In this document: positions 35,341 to 46,790 of the stretch, piece by piece | Layout of the letters: each line of letters starts with the position of its first letter | How positions within the stretch are numbered: position 1 is the first letter of the stretch | Assembly: GCA_040437565.1 (NCBI GenBank) | Contig: JBDOQK010000046.1 | Coordinates: forward strand, 1 to 64,000 | Length of the DNA: 64,000 nt | Reading direction: 5' to 3' | From: Albugo candida | Taxonomy: Eukaryota > Oomycota > Peronosporomycetes > Albuginales | The notes under the pieces: model-generated | What the model was told of the DNA's origin: nothing | What the model saw: only the letters and a program-made list of their open reading frames with translations | Database searches by the model: none | Made by a program: the position numbers and the translations under genes

Positions 35341-36300
35341 GTTTCCAAAATTTCATGCGGGAGCGATGATAAAATATCCATCACTGAAACCTGCATTGCA
35401 AGCTCTGGCCCAAATACCGATGGCGTGATGGTATACGGATCAAAAAGGCAATATTCCTTAACTTGAAGTGTACCTGGACGTTTGTGATTCTGTGTACAAT
35501 GATTTCAACAAGACGTTGGATTGCTTGTCACTAAAACCCATCAGGTCTGATTTCGATGAAAAAGTGATTATAGTTTATGGGCTACCGAACGAGGACTGCA
35601 AAGACAAGCTTTCACCATTTGGAAGCAATAAGAATGCTGAAGGTTACAAGGCGTTTATACAGAATTTGATGGATGGCAATGTGAATAAAACGAAGGTCGT
35701 CTATATACTGGAGCCTGACGCTATTGGCTTACTTGCTGTCGACGGGTATGCCGCAAAAGCTCAGTATGAAAAAAATCTGGCTACGGCTATTGACCTGCTG
35801 GTCAGTGATCAGTGACGCCCAATCAGTAGCAAAAATTGTAAAAGGTGTTGATCCGGACCAAAAGTGTACTGGAATCGCTCTGAACACGGCAAATCACCGC
35901 AGCGTTGAAGAGATGCATACATACTGCGAGCGATATCGAAAAGCCATAGGACGAGACGTTCAGTGCATCATTGATACTTCACGGAACAATCTTCCGCGGT
36001 CGCCTAAAGAAGAATGGTGCAACTATAAGAAGGCTGGTATTGGTCGCCTACCAACTAAAAAAGTCAAGTACAATGATACCTATGCTTATTCGTAAACTAA
36101 AATCGCAGAAGAAAGTGATGGAGAATGTACTGGCAGAACATCGGATGCATTGCCAAGAGGGCCACCTGCAGGAGATTTTTTTGCTCAACCCTTAGTCAAT
36201 TTGTGGAACAATGGAATCTATGTCACTAAATTCAAGTATCCTGAAGTATCTCTAACGAACCCTTGGACTTCTCCCAAAACAGGAGAGAGGTGCTATTAAG
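35341..36300 (+). pseudogene. GH6 glucanase pseudogene (plus strand)
   Basis: A copy of the GH6 gene that is still easy to read. It starts near FHAGAMIKYPSLKPALQALA (35357-35412) and keeps the acid-motif segment VVYILEPDAIGLLAV (about 35697-35741), GIALNTANHRSVEEMH and CIIDTSRNN. A stop replaces the Arg of MARWYTD at about 35426, and a second stop soon follows. Frame is lost at about 35810 and again at about 36093, where the second signature would be. The copy is younger than the one at 10565-11510, judging by its closer match to the good gene. Confidence 0.85.
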
Positions 36301-37601
36301 GTTTTGTGTGAAAGGGAAACGATGTCATCGTAATCCTGGTGCGCAATCAGGTCATTTTGCTTGAAATACATCACATTTTTCGCTTTAGCCTTTTTCAGTT
36401 AAGACTGACCCTACTTCGAAAAGCAAGCAACGATCGAGCCTGTGGGACCTCCGCACCCTATCGTTTGCCGATACTTTGTCGATATACATCGTAACTTCGT
36501 GCTCCATCCAACGCTTCGTCTTGCTCAGTTCTTTGAGTCAAAACGAAGAGGTAAGATCTTGTGCTCGATCATAGTAGGCAGAGTAGTTTGATAAGCTACA
36601 GGAAATAAGAAGAACATACAGGCTTCACTGCCTTTTAGTCCTGCAGCAGTGAGTACTTCACACTTGGGATGCTATTTCCAGTCGAGATCAAAAATCAGTT
36701 ACCACAATGGGTGTAGCGGTTGCGTAGCTGCTCGTCACAAGCCGATATGTTGTTGTATTACGACTAAAATAATAGATCGTGTGGATAAATCGATTGACCG
36801 CCTTAGACAAATACGGCATCCCAAAGGTATGTTGTATCATGTTATTATTCTTGGAAATGCGATAGTCACGTGGTTAATTGCCTGATGAGATTGATAAAAT
36901 GTTGGGGTCGCTCGAATTAATTGAGACCGTAGCTTTACACATAACATGAGAAAGAAGACGAATCCTTCGAGTGCGGTCTTCTGTCAACGCTCGTGACTAT
37001 GCATGATAGCCATCGATACCATCAGCGTTTTCGACCACGCATCTATTCATTCATCTGTTGTTTCAGCAGCATATTCAGATTCTAACAACCGAAGTTTCAT
37101 CGAGTCTATTCGATGACTTCTATCTCACTATTTTCCTCAAATAGCACACTTATGGTCTTTTCGGCTCAAGTGCATCCACTTGTCATAATGTGAATTTTGT
37201 ATCGGCCCTTTTTCAAAGCGCTCCTTCTTCTTCATTACCGCGGACTTCTCCTTCGCAGTAAATGTCACTATCTCAATCATACCCTTCGTATCTTCGCACC
37301 ACTACGTTGAATTCCATTCAAATTCCTACCCTGTAAAGAGTTTTTGCTTGAGTATCCATGCAGCATCGGAGTGTCCTGATGGAAGTACGTTACGAATTTG
37401 GTATCAAAGTCGTCCTTCTAGCGATTCTGAGTAGAATGGTAAAAATCATACTCAACAAGTTATGGGTATCTTTGTGAAGAAAAAGATTCATGCGGAATGC
37501 AACAACTTGTTTAAGCCTAACTGGAAGCACTTCCTTAGACTGCTGCAGATATTTTGCGGTCATGCAAAATACCACAACGGCAACTTGACGGCAATTCCTG
37601 A
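36301..37601. other. Gene-poor spacer
   Basis: No gene recognised; only short open frames without known motifs. Confidence 0.4.
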
Positions 37602-37695
37602 CTGTAAGTACAGCGAAATGCTATGGACAAGCCCGTTCGTGAAGTTGGTGTGAAGAACACGAAAGTGGCAACTGATCGTATTCAATAGCGTTGCG

Positions 37696-38067
37696 ATGTC
37701 TTATTTGTTGCCACATTTATCGAGTGGGTGGGCAGTGGATCAGGCAATTTTGAGTGAAAGTGGTCGCGTTGTGGTTATACGATTCGGTCATGACCACGAT
37801 TCGACTTGTATGCAAATGGACGAAGTATTAAGCGGTATTGCCGAAGATGTTAAGAACTTTGCTGTGATTTATGTCGTTGATATCACTGAAGTACCGGATT
37901 TCAATACGATGTATGAATTGTACGACCCCTGTACAGTGATGTTCTTTTTCCGAAATAAACACATTATGATCGATTTGGGCACTGGGAATAACAATAAAAT
38001 CAATTGGGCTTTCAATAACAAACAAGAGATGATCGATATACTCGAAACAGTGTATCGAGGAGCTCGT
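37696..38067 (+). CDS. DIM1: DIM1/TXNL4A-like U5 snRNP protein, copy A (3' end in gap)
   Basis: Thioredoxin-fold protein of the U5 snRNP needed for pre-mRNA splicing in the nucleus. ATG 37696 opens MSYLLPHLSSGWAVDQAILS and continues through VVIRFGHDHDSTCMQMDEVL, VVDITEVPDFNTMYELYDPC and FFFRNKHIMIDLGTGNNNK. It breaks off at RGAR on the gap 38068-38167. The family length is 142 residues, so only about 18 are missing. Bases after the gap begin TATAGTGGC, which could encode the YS of the conserved KDYSTKYRY tail. Known orthologs have Trp at the position of the second His in GHDHDS; this copy and its twin have His. Confidence 0.9.
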
Positions 38068-38167
38068 NNNNNNNNNNNNNNNNNNNNNNNNNNNNNNNNN
38101 NNNNNNNNNNNNNNNNNNNNNNNNNNNNNNNNNNNNNNNNNNNNNNNNNNNNNNNNNNNNNNNNNNN

Positions 38168-39328
38168 TATAGTGGCGATGCAGTCTATCGTGAGATATCC
38201 ACACAATCATTAGAAAGAAGGGAATTTAGCGATATGCGTACTGTGCTATCTCGTCAAACCATCGTGCTTTGAAGCAGTAGCTTGTATTACGAATTTTCTG
38301 CATTGGGATACGAGTTGTATCTATAAAAAACTATACAAAAGGGCAGGTTGTGCTCGTCCGAGTGGGTCTAAGGGATTTTCTACTCGCACAAGCGGACGTG
38401 AGAGTCACTACGTAGCAATTGTTTGCATGCAACGAGAAAATTTTGCACGAAAAGTCGATAGTAAACAATGAGGTGAGGTTGCGGGAAGGCACTGCAGCAC
38501 CCATTTGCACCTTTCGATTGATTAGAGAAAGCCATACTCTATCATGAGAAATACTCTTGCAACCTTGCAAAGTCTTGGACAATAGCTATGGGCGTTGACG
38601 AAGGATCGTGCCAGGGCCTTGTTGTGTCGCTACTCCTTCACGCTTTCCTGCTTAATACGGGCGATTATAATTATATCGACGTCCTGACGCTGGTAAAGCG
38701 GCCAACGACGCTCGCGTTCGCGTTTGTTTCTATGGAAGCGCTTCCACCAATACGCAGCACGTGGCATCTAATCTGTGAGATGATGAGGTGTATGGCAGTG
38801 GCATCTGTATCGCTCAAGCGGTTGCCGCACAGCACTCGCTGGTCGAAGCATGAACATTTCATAGCTCCCACGATGTGCAGTAAGAGCGCATTGGATAGCG
38901 GCACCCATCACTAAGAATTCATCCTTATCTGACAAGGCTCATCCCGTTTAGTGTGCTTTGCCACAATGGTCATATCTATGCGGATAACTCAGGACTGAAT
39001 AGATGCACGCTGCGTCGCGATATGATATGTTACGATGACTGCAATTAGGATTGAGAAGGATCACCAACCAACTGTCGGCATTTACGGCATGTCAACGGTG
39101 TGGAGTAATGCTATGTTTTTGGGAATTCGCAGACAGTGTAGGTTCACGGAAAACGAGAAAGAACAAGGATGCTAGAGCGAGGCCTATTCTCATTGCTTGT
39201 GAATTTGTATGGTAGTCATCGGTACAGTTAGCATTTCAGTCAGCATCTATTTATTCATGCGTGTGGTGAGAGGTGAAAGTGTACATGTGTTATAGTAGCA
39301 CAATGGGAATTGACAACAGTATGCATTT
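38168..39328. other. 3' part of the left arm
   Basis: After the gap, about 100 bases may still encode the end of DIM1 copy A. The rest is repeat-arm sequence. A 108-residue plus frame at 38588-38914 has no known motif and is not preserved in the other arm, so I do not call it a gene. Confidence 0.4.
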
Positions 39329-39428
39329 NNNNNNNNNNNNNNNNNNNNNNNNNNNNNNNNNNNNNNNNNNNNNNNNNNNNNNNNNNNNNNNNNNNNNNNN
39401 NNNNNNNNNNNNNNNNNNNNNNNNNNNN

Positions 39429-39759
39429 TCACAAGCCTTGAACAGCATCATCAATATTGACTATAGAAGGACTGGAATGCAGCGCTGCTTTTGTGATGAC
39501 ACTTGAAACCCAATCACACGTGACAGTTGGTACTTTCATCCCCCTATTGCTCATTTGAAGTCAAGTAGTAATATAGGAGGCCATTTCCCTATAGTGAAGG
39601 AGTCACAATAGAGGAGTTGGTTTATAGTAAGCCACGTCACCCTTTGTGTGGATTATAAGGTGGATTGGACGATGTTACAATAATGCTTTGGAATAGGTGG
39701 CATCTGCTGATCGCATAAGTTACAACTTAGTGTCTGAGAGTATGAGGTGGCTTCATGGT
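39429..39759 (+). repeat. Left arm of a nested inverted repeat
   Basis: About 331 bases starting TCACAAGCCTTGAACAGC and ending at ...GGTGGCTTCATGGTT equal the reverse complement of 40905-41234 with no difference that I noticed. Its outer end touches the gap 39329-39428. Confidence 0.9.
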
Positions 39760-40904
39760 TGGCGTTTTAAAGCATTGGTATGGCAAAAAAGTTTGTGTTT
39801 GTAACGTTGTAATTTGTCGAGCTCTTATGTATGACGTTTAGTCACGCTTCTACAGATTCCAAACAATTTACTGAACTAAGAATTCTCTCTATACGCACTT
39901 AGTTCTCGCGCGCGTGTGCGTATCAGATCTGCCGCAACGAGGGACCCTCAGCTTGCCGATATATAATTTATAGAAATAATCCTTCGTTGGAACGGAATGC
40001 AAGCGCGTTGCGCATAAAAAGCGGGTAATCTTCGCGCTTGCCTAAACGAGTATTCGATATCATTGTCTGTCTATAGCAACTAATTATAATTAGACTAGAA
40101 ATTTACTCCAAGTAAAGCCTTCCTTGAGTAGAATAATTGAAGCCCAACGCACAATTCCGTCGCTACCGTACACGCGATCTTCTATCCTGCGATCACTTCA
40201 CTTGTTCCAAATCGCGATTTCTCGGTATGCTTACAATGTGAAGAGATTGCGGGCTTATTCTTCTTTTCTTGCGCGCTCGTGTGTCAAGGCGCATCGTGCT
40301 TATATGCAACGTTGTAGACAAGGCCTTCAATAATTGTGTCACAATTCCATACTCATATCACCATGAATGAATGCGGAGAACTCAAGGTTGTCAAGGGCGA
40401 TCTTGCTGGGATGGTGCTGCCACGAAAAGGAAGTATGACGTCACGATTTCGCTACCGAATCTCCGTGCTCAAACAGAGTACAAAAAGAAACCAAACTTGT
40501 TCCCATAATTATAATTTATAGCTCGTATAAATGGCAATAAGGATCATACCCACTTCCGACCCTCCAATGGTGTTTTGCGAGACTGAAAGCAGGTGTCGCA
40601 CAATTAAGCTATAATTCTGAGGTATCGTGATACACGACATCGCTTCATGATAGGGAAGTTGCTACGCTATAACGTATTGTCAGAACTCCAAGCACCTGTT
40701 GAGTCATCCTGATAGTTTGGTCATGTCAGGACTCAGCCAACAGGCGAAATTAGTCGAAGATCAGCTCTGATCGAGCGCGTTATTTACCAACAGTTCCGAA
40801 AATGTATCATTTAATACAAAAATAATAATCGCATACATAAACTTTGTTATAATACAAGAGTTCCTCGATGGAAGCCGTACGCTTTCACGACGGAACGTGG
40901 CTAA
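39760..40904. other. Loop of the nested inverted repeat
   Basis: About 1.15 kb between the two identical arms. Weak open frames at 40124-40333 and 40336-40521 have basic, unrecognised products. I see no convincing gene. Confidence 0.35.
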
Positions 40905-41234
40905 CCATGAAGCCACCTCATACTCTCAGACACTAAGTTGTAACTTATGCGATCAGCAGATGCCACCTATTCCAAAGCATTATTGTAACATCGTCCAATC
41001 CACCTTATAATCCACACAAAGGGTGACGTGGCTTACTATAAACCAACTCCTCTATTGTGACTCCTTCACTATAGGGAAATGGCCTCCTATATTACTACTT
41101 GACTTCAAATGAGCAATAGGGGGATGAAAGTACCAACTGTCACGTGTGATTGGGTTTCAAGTGTCATCACAAAAGCAGCGCTGCATTCCAGTCCTTCTAT
41201 AGTCAATATTGATGATGCTGTTCAAGGCTTGTGA
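40905..41234 (-). repeat. Right arm of a nested inverted repeat
   Basis: Reverse complement of 39429-39759. Its outer end touches the gap 41235-41334, so both arms stop at a gap, a typical result when a palindrome defeats assembly. Confidence 0.9.
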
Positions 41235-41350
41235 NNNNNNNNNNNNNNNNNNNNNNNNNNNNNNNNNNNNNNNNNNNNNNNNNNNNNNNNNNNNNNNNNN
41301 NNNNNNNNNNNNNNNNNNNNNNNNNNNNNNNNNNACTCATATCCCGATTC

Positions 41351-43072
41351 ATGGTTTCAACTCGATATATAGCATTAAGCGGCGGATTGTTGCAAACGTG
41401 TGTTGCGCATATATCAACGCCCTTGCCTGTTCGATTACTTCGAGATTACGATCAATCTAACCAGTATGATTCCTATGGAAATCAACCATCCAATCCGTAT
41501 GGAAATGGAGATGGAAATCAACCAACCAATCCGTATGGAAATGGAAATCAGCTCCCCAATCTGTATAGAAGTTCAGGAAATTATCCCCCGCCTCTTCTAG
41601 CACAATACCCGTACAATGATCGCTTCAATCCAAACGGACCCGGTAGCTACAATAATCGTCCTCCTCCTTCCTACTCGAGCTATGATCAAAATGGACCCGG
41701 TCGCTACCCCAACGGTCCCCCTCCTAACTACCCGAATAATAATCAGAATGGACTTGGTCCCTACAGCAGGCCACCTGCTTACTATCCACCCTTTACTCCA
41801 AGAGGAAGTGCAAACTTTGACAGTCCTCAACCCGGCCAGAATTTCTATTCTCCAAGTCCAACTCCACCGATGTATCCTCCTTCACGCTATCCTTATGAAT
41901 ACCGAAATTACCCGAACGGAGGCGGTCAGAATGACCAATTCTCATATCAACCAAGTGGTGGGCGCCAAGTAAATCCTGGCGGTGGAGTTGAGGAACTCGT
42001 ACGAGCTATAAAACGTGGCAAAACGAAAGTAGACGGTGTTTCTCTGAATTGGCTCCTGGCTGAATCTTGGCTCTCACCCGATAACAAATTGTGGGACGAT
42101 ACAACGAAAGAAGAACGCTACAACGAGCGAAGTTTCATGAACGCACCAGCAAAAGGCAAATCAAGGGCAGAATTGATCGACGAATACCGAAAGACTTGGT
42201 ACACGAAAGACGATTTGGCAAATATAAAAAGGGCAGGTTACAATACGGTGCAAGTGAACGTGGGTTACTGGATAATCAATGAACCTCGAGATTCTGATGA
42301 TGCTGCTTTCACGTCGGCTATCGATTATCTCGACTTACTGATCAATCAGTGGGCATCATCGTTACAACTGGCTGTTATTGTGACTCTCAGGGCTCACAAA
42401 GGCTGTCATAATCTGGAAGCAAGCTCAAATTGTCCAGTAAAAGAGGTGAATTGGGGAAGTGGCAAGTCTATTGCTGATTCCGTTGACTTTGCACTTAAAA
42501 TCGCTTCACGATACGAAAATTCTGGTGCTTTCCTTGGAATGGAACTGCTACCAAATCCTGCAGCACCCATCACACAAGAACAACTGGAAAGGTATTACTC
42601 TGAAGTGAATATGATCCTGAAGGAAAGAAGAAACGATTGTATTTTGGTGATTGCCGGTTTAGACGCGAACGATCTGTTGGTGTGGCAAGAGTTTACAAAG
42701 GATTTCAGTAACGTTTGGCTTGGGTATCCATCTTTTGTTTTCTGGGGTTTTGAGAATAAACGAAAAGAGGATTTGTTCAAGGAGATTGGGAATAGAGGGG
42801 ATAAACTCCAAAAGTATAAGGAAGGGGGTCTAAAGGTATTAGTGACCGGATGGGCCGCAGCAGCTCCAGCATCCGCACAGATGAGCACTCCATCCGATTA
42901 CGGTGAGCTTGTTGGGAATCAAATGCAAGCATACAGTCATGCGCAAGCAGGGTCGGTGACGGTGTGCTGGAAGGTGAAGGCGGTAAAGTATACACTGGAA
43001 CCGTTTGACACCGAGTCTATGCTCATTTTTAAGGCCCTTGCTCCTCGCGGTGATGCACGTCATTACTTGTGA
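41351..43072 (+). CDS. GH5 exo-glucanase-like protein, probably inactive, with Tyr/Pro/Asn-rich N-terminal half
   Basis: 573 residues from ATG 41351, just right of the gap. A short hydrophobic start (VSTRYIALSGGLLQTCVAH) may be a weak signal peptide. Residues about 35-215 are low-complexity, with repeated NPYGNGNQ and NGPGSY/NGPGRY motifs. From about residue 220 the GH5 exo-beta-1,3-glucanase fold begins: WLLAESWLSPDNKLWDD, RKTWYTKDDLANIKRAGYNT, NVGYWIINEP, RAHKGCHN. The acid/base motif normally written NEP reads FLGMELLPNPAA, with no Glu at that spot. The nucleophile motif normally ITEW/GEW reads LVTGWAAA, with Gly for Glu. Both catalytic residues are therefore gone, although the frame is intact. 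It may bind glucan without cutting it, or have a structural wall role (inference). It lies inside the long inverted repeat. Confidence 0.8.
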   Translation: MVSTRYIALSGGLLQTCVAHISTPLPVRLLRDYDQSNQYDSYGNQPSNPYGNGDGNQPTNPYGNGNQLPNLYRSSGNYPPPLLAQYPYNDRFNPNGPGSYNNRPPPSYSSYDQNGPGRYPNGPPPNYPNNNQNGLGPYSRPPAYYPPFTPRGSANFDSPQPGQNFYSPSPTPPMYPPSRYPYEYRNYPNGGGQNDQFSYQPSGGRQVNPGGGVEELVRAIKRGKTKVDGVSLNWLLAESWLSPDNKLWDDTTKEERYNERSFMNAPAKGKSRAELIDEYRKTWYTKDDLANIKRAGYNTVQVNVGYWIINEPRDSDDAAFTSAIDYLDLLINQWASSLQLAVIVTLRAHKGCHNLEASSNCPVKEVNWGSGKSIADSVDFALKIASRYENSGAFLGMELLPNPAAPITQEQLERYYSEVNMILKERRNDCILVIAGLDANDLLVWQEFTKDFSNVWLGYPSFVFWGFENKRKEDLFKEIGNRGDKLQKYKEGGLKVLVTGWAAAAPASAQMSTPSDYGELVGNQMQAYSHAQAGSVTVCWKVKAVKYTLEPFDTESMLIFKALAPRGDARHYL

Positions 43073-43755
43073 TCAAGTTGGAAGCTTTTGTCAGACGCTG
43101 ATGAATTAAAGCGATAGCGCCATTCCTAAATTTGTTTTATGCATATTGCTTGATAGAATATATACTTTTTTCACATATTGCGTTTGCAATTGCTATCTGT
43201 TGACAAACCTTTTGCTTCATGCCACGTGATCTGTCGCGTTCGGTTTTCAAATCGCAATATATGGAGATGTCGTTGACTTTTGGTTAAGGAGCTTCACGAG
43301 AGGATTTGTCGATTATTGATGGAGGAGATGCATAGTGCATGACAGCGTAAGGTTAGACATTTTGATTTGATTTAAATATAGTTTGACATTTGATCGACGC
43401 TGAAAATGACTGCTCTATCGCTCTCTCACAACAGCGAAAGACAGAAGGAGAGAGCTTTGGAGGATGTGATCATTCTCTTTCAGAAATGAGCCGAATGCAT
43501 GGCATCATTTTTGTCGAATCTTTTCCAGCGCACTCTCAAACTGTCGTACCCGCGCGGGTGAATACATGACGCCATGTGGCAAAAGGTATCCGACACGTCT
43601 GTAAACGTATTCAATCAGATTTCGAGCCACTACCAAACGATACGATAGACTCTTTTTACTGTGTGAACAGCTTTGGGCATTACGTGGAAGAAAAGCGATG
43701 TTGATTGGCTACGAATTGGCAACGAAACAGAAGTAAAGAATTGTTGTCTGCGAAT
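43073..43755. other. Intergenic
   Basis: Spacer between the GH5-like gene and the CDT2-like gene, AT-rich at first. No gene seen. Confidence 0.5.
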
Positions 43756-45567
43756 ATGACACCGAATCGTACTACACATCAGACACGTAAAAGGTGTACG
43801 AACATTGCGAAACAAAATGCAAGGATACAGACGGGAAGTGTATGTCGATCGCAAGCGCATTGGCCAGCGGATATTCGTACACTTTACCATCATACGGGGC
43901 GATTGATTGTGACTCCATCGTATCGTAATAATGAGACATACACAGCGCAAAGGATTGGGAATGAGACATCCAGCCAGTTGAAGCCATGCTTCCAAATTGC
44001 ACATCAACAACGGGGTGATCTGCTGGTAGCTGTCAATGAGGATGGTACTGCTTTTGTATGCCAACAAACACGGAAAAAGGTGAATGCGATAGCTCACGGA
44101 AAAGAGAATACGCATTGGAGAGCGCACGAAAATGCAATTTTTGATGTCATTTGGACAGACGATGATCGACACGTTGTGACAGCGTCAGGCGATTTAAGTG
44201 TTGCGGGTTGGGATGTTGAGACACATCAGCGTCTGTTCTGCTTTCGAGATCATCATATGAGTGTGAAATGCGTTCGACAGCTACCAGAATCCATGTTTCT
44301 ATTCGCGTCTTGTTCTCGAGATGGAACGATTGCAATCAATGATACTCGTTGTGCCTCCCGGGTTTCTTGGTCTGATAGCACACACGTTCGTCCAAGACTT
44401 GTTTCCCATCCTGCCAACGATCTATTGTCCTACCGTCGTTCTAAAAGTCGTCGACGAGACCGTGTTGGTAAACAAGCACGGTCTCACTCGTTACCTCGAC
44501 GAAGTGTGACTTGTCTTGAGTTTCGGCATTGTGGTGGTCCGTCGTATCAGTTGATCACAGCAGGCGCTACAGATAGGTATATAAATGTCACTATTTACAT
44601 TCTCAGAGTATGTGGTATCGTGCTTTGTGTCATGTAGTGTGGTGCGATTCTGGGATCTACGCACTTTCATGTCGATGAAGGCACGTCAACCCGTGAGTAT
44701 GGTATGTTGTTCCTCTCAGGTCGATGAAGCTACCAAACGACTCACGGGCATGAAGACAGTTATACCGCAATCCAACAATCGTGGTATCACATCGTTGTCA
44801 ATGGACTCGACTCGAAGTAAATTGCTTGTCAGCATTCTTCATGGATTTGCACTTGTTTGATTGCCGCGTACCCGACAGATTGCATTGGATGCAATCGTAC
44901 CGTGGCCATACAACTAGTTCATTCTATGGTAAGATATCGCCAGACTTTTGAGTCTCTACCGCATTGAATGATTGAAAGTGTTGTGCGTGTATTCATAGCA
45001 AAAGCGGCAATAAGCCAGTATGGTGAATTTGTAGCATGCGGGTCCGCTGATGGTGTTGTGTACGTATGGGATGCAAGTGCACATGCAAAGAGAGAGATCG
45101 AATCCGTCTCCTTGCCACACCTTGCGCTCAAAGGACATGATAACGAAGTGAACAGCGTCAAATTCACACCAAATGGGTTTGATCAGCTGTATTCGTGTGG
45201 CGACGATGGAATGGTCCGACATTGGTCTTTGGATCGGAACGGTAGCACTGGCGGTAGATTCACACTGCAAGCGAATAGACAAGATCAGTCTGGAGTACCT
45301 TTGTGGTCGAATTGGGACTGTTTTCTCTCTCAGCCGGAAGGGTACGCATATCGTGTGGTGGGATTGGATCCTCCAGAGAACAGATTGGTAGGATACACTA
45401 AAGACGGATTCGTGACAGATAGTATGAAGCATATCAGACAGCGCGATAGTTTATCACCGGGAATCCCAAAACGATTCAAAAAGATCAAATTGTGTAGTGG
45501 TCATACCGACTCTCAAAGCAAAAAGCAAATGGCGCCTCAGCGAAGCTTACTGTACTACTGGAAATAG
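43756..45567 (+). CDS. CDT2/DTL-like WD40 substrate receptor of CRL4 ubiquitin ligase
   Basis: WD40 propeller protein resembling CDT2/L2DTL, which targets CDT1 and other PCNA-bound proteins for destruction (family knowledge). Exons: 43756-44576, 44638-44928 and 44999-45567. Repeats seen in order: VAVNEDGTAFV, AHENAIFDVIW...SGDLSVAGWD, MSVKCVRQL...SCSRDGTIAINDTRC, VTCLEFRHC...TAGATDSVVRFWDLR, and GDLLxx-type blades. Then come LFDCRVPDRLHWMQSYRGHT, SADGVVYVWD and GHDNEVNSVKFTP...GDDGMVRHWSL. A basic stretch (RRSKSRRRDR) interrupts the propeller as in DTL. Near 44830-44845 the frame changes: reading LLVS and LHLFDCR in one protein needs one base fewer. All else is in frame, so this may be a sequence error. 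A tail after about residue 480 is short compared with animal CDT2. Confidence 0.7.
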
Positions 45568-46790
45568 CTCGTTACTGGAAGGAGTGTTAATGCAATGCTT
45601 CTCGTTGCAATATATGGCTACATCAGCTTATGAGTATCGGTAGTGAATTTGTGTGAAGAATTCTCTTTTATATCAGAATGAGCATGTGGGTGACTTGGCA
45701 AGGGCGCGTGGATCATACTGATAAGCAAGGATAGTGCTCTGATATCGTAAGTGTGTGGGTCTGTTGGTCTCATAATGAGTCCCGAATACTGCTCAAGGAT
45801 GGAACGCAAGTCAATTCTACCGTTTAATTCCTCCCAATTCTTAGAAATATCCCATTCGATCGTTAGCAATCGTCACAGACGCTTGTCATATTGACTGTCT
45901 GAATACACACAGTTGTACACTCACTCACCCAATCCTTACGCAGCTGCTCTCTATAAAAAGGTCCCGTTGGCTTTTTATGCGGGGCATATACATATTTGGG
46001 TGAACTTTAGATATGGATATTGTTTCTGTAAAGGAATATTCATCGTCCTATTGCTCGACAAAATCCTCCATCCTCTTTGAATCTCCCTCTTCACTTTAGT
46101 CCCAACCATCTTCACGTCATCGCGCGTAAGTAGCGCAATCAAACAGGTACACAAACACCATTAGAATCTAACCTTCGCGTAAAAGCTTGCATTTGCAACG
46201 CGATATGCCCAGCTGATGCCAGCAGAACAAAGGGTTATTTCTAAGTACTCACGCAATTCTTCGCTTTTACTCCAACAGCTGTTCGTAGCATCTATACATA
46301 TATAGCTTTTAACTCGATTTTAAGCGGAGCTATTCGGACTCCGTCTACCACGTACCCTTAAAAATCTGATCTGAAGCTACATTGCACATCGCTAATGTAG
46401 GAATGATAGACTTTTCTAGCACCCTCTCGATATCAAAATCATCTGTTTGGCTTTTCCAAATTATCTTCTTGGCCCCTTCTACTTATCATTTTTCAATCAT
46501 CTTCCAAGCCATCAAGCGCTTTCGTCAAAATGTACTGTTATCAATCGGCAGTCATCATCTCAAGCATTCTGCTTCTTTATCCAGCACTTCATGGAGAAAT
46601 TACAACGTACAGAACTAGNNNNNNNNNNNNNNNNNNNNNNNNNNNNNNNNNNNNNNNNNNNNNNNNNNNNNNNNNNNNNNNNNNNNNNNNNNNNNNNNNN
46701 NNNNNNNNNNNNNNNNNNAAATTATCTTCTTGGCCCCTTCTACTTATCATTTTTCAATCATCTTCCAAGCCATCAAGCGCTTTCGTCAAA
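45568..46790. other. Intergenic with gap 46619-46718
   Basis: No reliable gene. A minus-strand open frame at 45618-45869 (WDISKNWEELNGRIDLRSIL) could be a remnant exon but has no partner. The first copy of the secreted-protein start (46530-46618) is a contig-end duplicate. Confidence 0.4.

Larger units (their letters stand above)
37602..39328 (+). repeat. Left arm of a long inverted repeat
   Basis: This stretch matches the reverse complement of about 47499-48891. It includes the whole visible DIM1 gene, the TATAAAAAACTATACAAAA block (38321 on), the GCTCGCGTTCGCGTTTGTTTC block (about 38710), and the ATTTATTCATGCGTGTGGTGAGAGG block near 39250. The arm has about 270 extra bases (about 38415-38690) that the right arm lacks. 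It ends at the gap 39329-39428. Identity is near complete in DIM1 and visibly lower outside it. Confidence 0.85.

Noticed and set aside
40124-40521. Two short basic open frames in the palindrome loop
   Set aside because: No motif, no intron support, and no homology to anything recognised.
44693-44719. Possible 27-base intron in the CDT2-like gene (GTGAGT...CTCAG)
   Set aside because: It is far shorter than any other intron here, a multiple of three, and open in frame, so I read it as coding.
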